Below, piece after piece: positions 58,171-64,000 of a DNA stretch of 64,000 bases. This stretch comes from Acinetobacter tjernbergiae DSM 14971 = CIP 107465. Lineage in GTDB: Bacteria > Pseudomonadota > Gammaproteobacteria > Pseudomonadales > Moraxellaceae. The notes under the pieces are model-generated. The model saw nothing but the letters and a program-made list of their open reading frames with translations. It did not search any database and was not told the DNA's origin. The stretch covers positions 42,809 through 106,808 of the forward strand of contig NZ_KB894367.1 in assembly GCF_000374425.1 (NCBI RefSeq), in the 5' to 3' direction. The number at the start of each line of letters is the position of its first letter. The first letter of the stretch is position 1. The translations under genes and the position numbers were made by a program.

Positions 58171-59486
58171 TGAAGATAAAATCTTTCCAACATATCTTTA
58201 AAGCGACTGTTCTCGCTGCCCTAATTTCTTCCTCAATGCAAAGCTTTGCTCAACCTACGGATGAGGTTGTTGCAATTGTAGATAGTAGTGTCATTCTTAA
58301 AAGTGATTTAGAACAAGGAATTGCCGAAACAGAACATCAGTTAAAAGCGCAAAATAAAACAGTTCCACCGCAACAATATTTACAAATGCAGGTTTTAGAT
58401 CAGCTGATCATTCGTCAAGCACAATTAGAGCAAGTCAAACGCTTTGGCATCAAAGCTGATGAAAAAAGCCTAAATGCAGCCGTATTAAAAATTGCAAATC
58501 AATCAGGTGCAAATACATTAGAAGCATTTCAACAAAAATTAGATGCGATTGCACCAGGTACCTATGAGAATTTACGCAACCGAATTGCTGAAGATCTTGC
58601 GATTGGTCGCTTACGTCAACAACAAGTGATGTCTCGTATTAAAATCAGCGATCATGATGTTGAAAACTTCCTAAACTCTCCTGAAGGTCAAGCTGCACTT
58701 GGGACACAAGTTCATGTGATACATATGCGTGTTTCTGGTGAAAACAGTGCTGATGTACAAAGAATTGCTCAAGAGGTAAAACTCTCTCTCACTAACAATG
58801 ATGATGCCAAAGCTATTAGCTCAAAACTCTCCACCTCAACAATTAAAGTCGATGGTGCAGATATGGGTTTTCGCTCTTTATCCGAAATCCCAAGTGAACT
58901 TGCTGCGCGAATTACTCCTTTAAAAGTCGGACAAACAACAGAACTAATTAATGTCCGTGATGGAACACACGTACTCAAACTTATTGAGCGTAAACAAGAT
59001 GATCAAAAAGCCTTAGTTTCTCAATACCAAACTCGTCATATCTTGATTCAACCATCTGAAGTTGTTAGCCTCGATCGCGCAAAACAAATGATTGATAGCC
59101 TGTATAATCGTGCGAAGGCAGGCGATGATTTTGCAACTTTAGCTGCAACCTATTCAAATGATACAGGTTCAGCACGTGATGGTGGTAGTCTTGGTTGGGT
59201 TAGTCCAGGCGTAATGGTGCCTGAATTTGAACAAGTGATGAAAGAAACACCAGTTGGGCAAATCAGCAAACCTTTCCAGAGCCAATTTGGTTGGCACATC
59301 TTACAAGTGACTGATACTCGCCAACAAGATATGACCAAAGAAGTTCAAGAGCGTATGGCTCGCCAAGTTTTAGGTGAACGTTTATTCGATACCGAAGTGG
59401 ATAGTTGGATGCGTGAACTGCGTGCTAATGCTTATGTTGAAATTAAAGATACAAGCTTAGATTCAAAAGTAACTCAGCAAAAATAA
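58170..59486 (+). CDS. surA: Periplasmic chaperone / peptidyl-prolyl isomerase SurA
   Basis: A 438-residue protein with a signal peptide ending near SMQSFA and the N-terminal SurA domain (EVVAIVDSSVILKSDLEQGI). A divergent first parvulin domain (HVIHMRVSG) and a well-conserved second one (TRHILIQPSE; YSNDTGSARDGGSLGWVSPG; FGWHILQV) follow. It escorts outer-membrane proteins such as LptD to BAM. The ATG at 58170 shares a base with the lptD stop. The first parvulin domain is probably inactive. Confidence 0.93.
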   Translation: MKIKSFQHIFKATVLAALISSSMQSFAQPTDEVVAIVDSSVILKSDLEQGIAETEHQLKAQNKTVPPQQYLQMQVLDQLIIRQAQLEQVKRFGIKADEKSLNAAVLKIANQSGANTLEAFQQKLDAIAPGTYENLRNRIAEDLAIGRLRQQQVMSRIKISDHDVENFLNSPEGQAALGTQVHVIHMRVSGENSADVQRIAQEVKLSLTNNDDAKAISSKLSTSTIKVDGADMGFRSLSEIPSELAARITPLKVGQTTELINVRDGTHVLKLIERKQDDQKALVSQYQTRHILIQPSEVVSLDRAKQMIDSLYNRAKAGDDFATLAATYSNDTGSARDGGSLGWVSPGVMVPEFEQVMKETPVGQISKPFQSQFGWHILQVTDTRQQDMTKEVQERMARQVLGERLFDTEVDSWMRELRANAYVEIKDTSLDSKVTQQK

Positions 59487-59499
59487 GTCCATTACATTA

Positions 59500-59528
59500 A
59501 AATGCCAGCGATTTAGCTGGCATTTTTT
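59500..59528 (+). terminator. Terminator after surA
   Basis: AATGCCAGC, a 6-base loop, GCTGGCATT then TTTTT. It starts about 15 bases after the stop. Confidence 0.88.
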
Positions 59529-59638
59529 ATGATTAATTTTTATTTAATAAAATTTTACCTTAGCTAAGTTCTCACTTCATCGTAATGCAATAAAGTACAA
59601 TAAACTAAATGCCACCAAAGAATAGAAAACAACATAAA

Positions 59639-60217
59639 CTACCCACTACTAGAATTATCATCAGTATAGATTATCAATTCTGATTCTGGGTTTGCAAAAA
59701 CATAATGTCCTGAAGGTAATTTTAGAACGAAAATAATAACACTATCATGTTTTAGAAATTTATATATAAAATTATAAAAGTCTAAAATACTTGCAATACA
59801 AAAACATGATGTAAAGATATAACTAGGAAGTCTAAGCGAAACACTTACTGATTCTTTTTCATTTATATCCAAATATTTATGTATTTGATTGACACCATCT
59901 ACAATAGACCTCTTGCAAAAGTCAAAAAACAATCAGATGTAAGTATTGATTTTATTAAGTTTGATCAATTCTAAAATCATTGAAAATGGCACTTATGCAA
60001 GAGGTCTAATATAAACATCCCTATCTGATGGGGTTTGAAACATCACATTGTTCGATGCTAATATTCTTTCCGCTAAACTTTCATTATCTTTATCTTCACA
60101 CCCAAATAACTCTTTTTCATCAATACTTAAAAGTTTTGATATAATCTCATTATGCTCTATTCGTTTCATTTTCTCATTATGCTCAGTCAATTTTTGAGCT
60201 AAAAGTGATCTAGACAT
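59639..60217 (-). pseudogene. Unknown gene split by a 100-bp MITE
   Basis: The 5' part (60217 down to 60009) starts MSRSLLAQKLTEHNEKMKRI and reads to DVYI. The 3' part (59904 to 59639) reads VDGVNQIHKYLDINEKES to the end, TDDNSSSG. Removing the MITE and one TA copy joins them in frame as DVYIIVDGV, giving a protein of about 158 residues. The N-terminal half is charged and helical. The C-terminal half has a hydrophobic aromatic stretch (FTSCFCIASILDFYNFIYKFL). I recognise no family. As it stands the first fragment would be 74 residues, ending in RPLA from the MITE. It is AT-rich and isolated between surA and fba. Confidence 0.75.
59907..60006. mobile_element. 100-bp MITE with TA target duplication
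   Basis: The element starts GACCTCTTGCAAAAGT and ends with the inverted copy ACTTATGCAAGAGGTC (15 of 16 positions match). It is flanked by TA at 59905-59906 and 60007-60008. It has no coding capacity and must be moved by a transposase from a related full-length IS, not in this window. TA duplication suits IS630-like or some IS5-group elements; the family is not certain. Confidence 0.85.
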
Positions 60218-60365
60218 AATTCAATACTCTATTATCTCACATCATATGTGATTTTCGACATCCACTGCACATTGCAATCTAAAACTGGTTAATATCTAAT
60301 TTATAAAAATTATTCAGTTAATATATTAGCACCCTACAGCACATTTTATTTTCTACACTTAGAAA

Positions 60366-60397
60366 TAAAAAAACAGCACCAAAAGATGCTGTTTTTT
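60366..60397 (-). terminator. Terminator after fba
   Basis: AAAACAGCA, an 8-base loop, TGCTGTTTT, with A and T runs on both sides. On the minus strand a run of seven T follows the stem, 17 bases past the fba stop. Confidence 0.82.
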
Positions 60398-60413
60398 ATT
60401 CATCACAAATTAA

Positions 60414-61451
60414 TTATTTGTAACGATCAACCATTTTCTCTAACGAAATTGGGCGAATCTTATCTGCATTACCTGCTGTACCAAATGAATGGTAACGATC
60501 TACACAGATTTGCTTCATTGCTTCAACTGTTTCACCGAAGAATTTACGTGGATCAAATTCACTTGGTTTTTCAGCCATCATACGGCGCATTGCACCCGTA
60601 GATGCCAAACGTAAATCGGTATCAATATTAATCTTACGCACACCATGCTTGATTGCTTCTACAAGCTGCTCAACAGGCACACCGTAAGTTTCCTTGATAT
60701 CGCCACCATATTGGTTAATCACTGCCAACCATTCTTGTGGTACAGAGCTTGAACCATGCATAACCAAATGGGTATTTGGCAATGCAGCATGAATTTCTTT
60801 GATACGATCAATCGCCAAGATATCGCCTGTAGGTGGACGAGTAAACTTGTACGCACCATGTGAAGTACCCACAGCAATCGCCAAGGCATCTACATTGGTG
60901 TCTGTAACGAATTGAGTTGCTTCTTCAACAGAAGTGAGCAATTGAGAATGATCGAGTACGCCTTCCGCACCCACACCATCTTCTTCACCAGCCATACCAG
61001 TTTCAAGGCTACCCAAGCAACCAATCTCACCTTCAACCGAAACACCACAGGCATGTGCCATAGCGACAACACGACGTGTTACATCAACATTATAGTCATA
61101 AGATGTTGGTGTCTTACCATCAACGCCTAATGAACCATCCATCATCACTGAGCTAAAACCCAATTGAATCGAACGTTGGCAAATATCAGGGCTTGTACCA
61201 TGATCTTGGTGCATTACTACTGGAATATGCGGCCACTCTTCAATCGCAGCTAAAATTAGATGACGTAAGAAAGGTGCACCTGCATACTTACGTGCGCCTG
61301 CTGAAGCTTGCACGATGACAGGTGAATTAGTCGCATCTGCAGCGAGCATAATTGCGCGCATTTGTTCTAAGTTGTTTACGTTAAATGCTGGTACGCCGTA
61401 GTTATATTCTGCAGCGTGATCCAAGAGCTGGCGCATTGAGATTAGAGCCAT
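60414..61451 (-). CDS. fba: Class II fructose-bisphosphate aldolase
   Basis: A zinc aldolase of 345 residues interconverting fructose-1,6-bisphosphate with DHAP and glyceraldehyde-3-phosphate. Visible features are [13 protein letters not shown], the metal-binding [32 protein letters not shown], the GTSHGAYKF metal and phosphate segment and [11 protein letters not shown]. The length and the KFTRPPTG segment suit the IIB (CbbA-like) group. Acinetobacter generally lacks 6-phosphofructokinase, so it probably works mainly in gluconeogenesis. GGGAGG precedes the start. Confidence 0.94.
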   Translation of the reverse strand: MALISMRQLLDHAAEYNYGVPAFNVNNLEQMRAIMLAADATNSPVIVQASAGARKYAGAPFLRHLILAAIEEWPHIPVVMHQDHGTSPDICQRSIQLGFSSVMMDGSLGVDGKTPTSYDYNVDVTRRVVAMAHACGVSVEGEIGCLGSLETGMAGEEDGVGAEGVLDHSQLLTSVEEATQFVTDTNVDALAIAVGTSHGAYKFTRPPTGDILAIDRIKEIHAALPNTHLVMHGSSSVPQEWLAVINQYGGDIKETYGVPVEQLVEAIKHGVRKINIDTDLRLASTGAMRRMMAEKPSEFDPRKFFGETVEAMKQICVDRYHSFGTAGNADKIRPISLEKMVDRYK

Positions 61452-61572
61452 AATATCCTCCCAGGTAATGCGCCATATTCTACATGTTGATTTACTTCAA
61501 TTCAGCAACTAATCACTGGATTTCCCAAAAAATTATGAATCTTTTGTGTAATTTAACCAGCAAATTGCACTT

Positions 61573-61613
61573 AAAATAAAAAAAAGACTAAATCAAAAAG
61601 TGATTTAGTCTTT
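61573..61613 (-). terminator. Terminator after the DEAD-box helicase gene
   Basis: A perfect 13-bp stem, AAAGACTAAATCA and TGATTTAGTCTTT, with loop AAAAG. On the minus strand a long T-tract follows. Confidence 0.88.
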
Positions 61614-61664
61614 CCAAATGAAATTTAGTCATATCAAATGCGATACACTAAATTTAACTTAAAC

Positions 61665-62816
61665 TTAGCAATAGCCTTCCAAACGCGTTAAAGGAAGCTT
61701 TTTACCAATTGCTTTTTCAATTTCTGGTAAATAAAAGGCATCATCCTCAGATAAGAAACTAATACTCACACCTTGAGCCCCTGCACGCCCCGTACGACCA
61801 ATACGGTGAACATAATCATCCGACTGCTCCGGCAAGGTAAAGTTAATCACATGAGAAACACCATCTACATGAATACCACGACCTGCAACATCTGTTGCGA
61901 TCATAATATTATTTTTACCCTGCTTAAACTGATCTAGCATTTTCAAACGTTTATCTTGTGCGATCTCACCAGATAACATTCCAACTCGATAACCATCACG
62001 TTTTAAATGATCATACAAACGACGTACTTGATCTCGACGATTCGCAAAAATCATGACTTTATCAATAGGTTCATCACGAAGAATGTCTTGTAGAAGCTTA
62101 TATTTATCTTCTTTGGCAACCATGTAAACACGCTGCTCAACATCATTATTGGTTTTCTGTTCTGGTTCAATTTCAACAGTTACAGGCTCAAACAACCATT
62201 GACGTGCAAGATTAAGCACATCATAACTAAAGGTTGCAGAAAACATGAGCGTTTGACGTTGTTCTTTATATGGAGAAAAACGAACAATTCTTTTTACTGA
62301 TGGAATAAAACCCATATCAAGTAAACGGTCAGCTTCATCAATCACCAAAAATTCGATTTTATCCAACCAAACTTCTTTTTGCTCAACAAAATCAATCAAT
62401 CGACCAGGTGTTGCAACAATAATATCGACAAAATTACTGTCCAACATTTTCTTTTGTTTATCAAAATCCACACCACCCAACAACGTCACAAGGTGTAAAT
62501 TTGAAAACTTAGTTAATGCTTGCGCATCACTTTCAATTTGTAAAGCCAACTCGCGTGTAGGCGCTAAAATCAAAGCACGTGGTTCACCACGAAATCGCTG
62601 CTCTTGAATTGGATTATTCAACAAATCATTGATTACACTAACCAAAAATGCTGCTGTTTTTCCTGTACCTGTCTGAGCCCGACCAATAGCATCGTGACCT
62701 ACTAGTGTATATTTCAAAACCTTTTGTTGAATTGGGGTCATTTGCGTGAAGCCCAAAGCGTCAATTGCCTTTTTCAACTGCGGATGTAAATTTAAGGTAT
62801 CAAAACCAGATGTCAT
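61665..62816 (-). CDS. rhlB: DEAD-box ATP-dependent RNA helicase, RhlB-like
   Basis: A 383-residue minimal DEAD-box helicase: Q motif (TPIQQKVL), Walker A AQTGTGKTAAF, PTRELALQ, GGVDFDKQ, TPGRLIDF, DEADRLLDMGF, SAT in MFSATF and HRIGRTGRAG. It lacks the long basic tail of RhlE. The sequence is closest to the RhlB group, RNA helicases of the degradosome, though the exact subgroup was judged by eye. The ATG at 62816 (MTSGFD) is used; the frame extends to a TTG at 62840. Confidence 0.87.
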   Translation of the reverse strand: MTSGFDTLNLHPQLKKAIDALGFTQMTPIQQKVLKYTLVGHDAIGRAQTGTGKTAAFLVSVINDLLNNPIQEQRFRGEPRALILAPTRELALQIESDAQALTKFSNLHLVTLLGGVDFDKQKKMLDSNFVDIIVATPGRLIDFVEQKEVWLDKIEFLVIDEADRLLDMGFIPSVKRIVRFSPYKEQRQTLMFSATFSYDVLNLARQWLFEPVTVEIEPEQKTNNDVEQRVYMVAKEDKYKLLQDILRDEPIDKVMIFANRRDQVRRLYDHLKRDGYRVGMLSGEIAQDKRLKMLDQFKQGKNNIMIATDVAGRGIHVDGVSHVINFTLPEQSDDYVHRIGRTGRAGAQGVSISFLSEDDAFYLPEIEKAIGKKLPLTRLEGYC

Positions 62817-62866
62817 ATAGGTATGCACTCGGACCAGCAATGATCAAAAAAAGAAGTATTATAAAC

Positions 62867-62898
62867 AAAAACGCCCCAAATTACATTGGAGCGTTTTT
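62867..62898 (-). terminator. Terminator after the cold-shock gene
   Basis: On the minus strand AAAAACGCTCCAA and TTGGGGCGTTTTT pair with one wobble across a 6-base loop and end in a T-run. Confidence 0.82.
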
Positions 62899-62919
62899 AT
62901 ATTGCGTTAAAGCAACAAA

Positions 62920-63132
62920 TTAGTCTAAAGGCTGAACGTTTTCAGCTTGGAAACCTTTTTGTCCTTGAACTACGCTGAATTCAACGCGTTGGCCGTCACG
63001 TAAAGAACGGTGACCGTCACCCATAATTGCACGGAAATGAACAAATACGTCATCACCGCCATTACGTTGAATAAAACCAAAGCCTTTAGTGTCATTAAAC
63101 CACTTTACTACGCCTTGTTCACGAGCTGTCAT
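62920..63132 (-). CDS. CspA-family cold-shock protein
   Basis: A 70-residue single cold-shock domain with RNP1 (KGFGFIQ) and RNP2 (DVFVHF) RNA-binding motifs and the start [13 protein letters not shown]. It binds single-stranded RNA or DNA as a chaperone. GAGGATTG precedes the ATG. The long AT-rich leader fits the extended 5' untranslated regions of cold-shock genes. Which numbered Csp it is cannot be said. Confidence 0.93.
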   Translation of the reverse strand: MTAREQGVVKWFNDTKGFGFIQRNGGDDVFVHFRAIMGDGHRSLRDGQRVEFSVVQGQKGFQAENVQPLD

Positions 63133-63709
63133 AAGTCAATCCTCAGATATTGAAAGATAAGGACCTTCCGGTGTTGCAAACAGCAGAGCCAACAAGGTTT
63201 TAAAATTTTTTATAATCTTAAAGCTTGTAATCATTCTGTAAAACTATCAACAATTTCCGGTTACATCCATTTGTTATAGGTTTTTAACGATAATATCGTA
63301 TAACATATATCCTAAAACGCATCGAGCTTAACATGGGTTTATGATAATTAATAGGTTTATTTTCAGTTATTTCAAATAACTTCATCCGTTTTTTTCAATA
63401 ATTTAGCGGTTTTTTAATGATTTTTTTTACTATAAAAATAAGAGACTCTACATCTAAAAATTGAGCAGGAATTTTAATAAAAACCAGCCAAAATATGCAC
63501 AAAAAAAACAAACAATGTTAGCAATCACCTTTCCCAAGAATACCATCTAAAACCATTTCAACAACAAGCTGAATAATAATGATTATCGGTTATAATGTTC
63601 TACCCAAAATACTCTTGAACAACCAGAATTAACAAACACTTAGATTACTCGCATTTAACTCACCAATCCCCTAAAGTAAACCGCCTCTAAGAACACTCAA
63701 GCTAAAATA
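63133..63709. other. Non-coding region between the cold-shock gene and the IS982 element
   Basis: About 577 bases with no supportable gene. The part next to the cold-shock gene should hold its promoter and leader. A 13-bp palindrome, ACGATAATATCGT, lies at 63287-63299 and could be an operator. A Fur-like box with a consensus -10 lies at 63575-63596, facing the IS. The remaining sequence is AT-rich with T-runs. Confidence 0.6.
63575..63596 (+). promoter_or_regulatory. Fur-like box overlapping a plus-strand promoter
   Basis: TAATAATGATTATCG (63575-63589) matches 12 of 14 defined positions of the 7-1-7 Fur pattern TGATAATnATTATCA and is followed at once by TATAAT (63591-63596). No open frame starts before the IS end at 63710, so the promoter's gene is either beyond the IS or lost. 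Confidence 0.5.
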
Positions 63710-64000
63710 ACCCGAATCGTGGATAAAAAATTGACTTGAAAAATAAAAGAACTAGAGCCATCAGTTGAGTTACCAAACCTAAAGCTCTAGTCCTAATGTT
63801 CAATAGTACCGAATTATTCTGTGTAATCGATGATTTCTTTCTTAAATTTGAATCAACTTATTGGAAGTTTCTCAAACAAATCCGCTACTCTTTAAGAATC
63901 AGAACTGCACAGCTGACCATCTCGGAAATTAGCTTTATCGCCATTTGGTATAAGTGTTCTCACTTCAGTAATTTCAAAGCCTTTTTCACATGGTTAACGG
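63710..64000 (+). mobile_element. Left end of an IS982-family insertion sequence (continues past the edge)
   Basis: The probable left inverted repeat starts ACCCGAATCGTGGATAAA at 63710. An internal 8-bp inverted repeat, ACTAGAGC (63751-63758) and GCTCTAGT (63784-63791), lies just before the transposase start. The right end and target duplication are outside the window, so the exact boundary is by inspection only. Confidence 0.7.
63796..64000 (+). CDS. IS982-family transposase, N-terminal part
   Basis: The open frame from the ATG at 63796 to the window edge gives 68 residues: MFNSTELFCVIDDFF then LKFESTYWKFLKQIRY, and later TISEISFIAIWY. This N-terminal pattern (TELFCxIDDFF, followed by a TxSEI segment) is typical of IS982 transposases in Acinetobacter. 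The catalytic acidic residues lie further on, outside the window, so activity cannot be judged. No stop or frameshift is seen in the visible part. Confidence 0.75.
   Translation, partial: MFNSTELFCVIDDFFLKFESTYWKFLKQIRYSLRIRTAQLTISEISFIAIWYKCSHFSNFKAFFTWLT

Noticed and set aside
63287..63299. ACGATAATATCGT palindrome upstream of the cold-shock gene as a named operator
   Set aside because: It is short, in very AT-rich sequence, and matches no site I can name; kept only as part of the gap description.
1..64000. tRNA, rRNA, CRISPR arrays, prophage genes or toxin-antitoxin pairs
   Set aside because: No T-loop/CCA-like tRNA ends, no regularly spaced repeats and no phage structural or CRISPR-associated proteins were found.

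Overview
The window is about 64 kb of AT-rich gammaproteobacterial chromosome. Gene content and order point to Acinetobacter: a complete acinetoferrin siderophore cluster in the acbABCD-actBCAD order described from A. haemolyticus, the two-domain mannitol-1-phosphate dehydrogenase/phosphatase MtlD, an AlkM-type alkane hydroxylase beside an AraC-family AlkR-like regulator, and an msbA-exbBD-parAB neighbourhood. The species cannot be fixed from this sequence alone.

Layout. Positions 1-2.4 kb hold the end of a cobalamin nucleotide-loop group (a cobC-like phosphatase cut by the window edge, cobT, cobU) plus a 2H phosphoesterase. mtlD follows (2.5-4.7 kb). The eight-gene acinetoferrin operon lies on the minus strand from 15.8 down to 4.9 kb, behind a 16/19 Fur box. 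Positions 16-28 kb are more mixed: ybaK, a small unknown gene, an ABC1/UbiB-family kinase, a frameshifted DUF3800 gene, a pair of acyl-CoA dehydrogenases, gor, a ferritin-like metal-dependent hydrolase, a secreted PDZ protein broken by two frameshifts, and the divergent alkM/alkR pair. A nearly identical 20-bp motif (19/20) lies just upstream of both the hydrolase and alkR and may be a shared AlkR operator.

Positions 28.4-40.7 kb form a dense minus-strand envelope block running from rimO, pyrH, frr, uppS, cdsA, dxr and rseP through bamA, skp, lpxD, fabZ and lpxA. These genes link undecaprenyl, phospholipid, isoprenoid and lipid A synthesis with outer-membrane protein assembly. The nitrogen two-component genes glnL-glnG follow on the plus strand, behind a good sigma-54 promoter, then a TetR regulator and argF. 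A second minus-strand block (45.8-55.6 kb) carries amgK-murU (peptidoglycan recycling), rsmG-parA-parB, exbB-exbD, msbA-lpxK-kdsB and holB. lptD-surA run on the plus strand.

The last part (59.5-64 kb) holds an unknown gene split in two by a 100-bp MITE, fba, an RhlB-like DEAD-box helicase, a cold-shock protein, and a 570-bp non-coding stretch. That stretch ends in a Fur-like promoter cut off by the left end of an IS982-family element, which runs off the window edge.

Most of the window is ordinary housekeeping sequence. The points most worth following up are the shared putative AlkR operator, the acyl-CoA dehydrogenase that has His where the catalytic Glu should be and sits beside a canonical partner, the exact MITE insertion, the terminator inside the siderophore operon, and the Fur-type promoter separated from its gene by the IS. 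I saw no tRNA, rRNA, CRISPR array, prophage or recognisable defence system.
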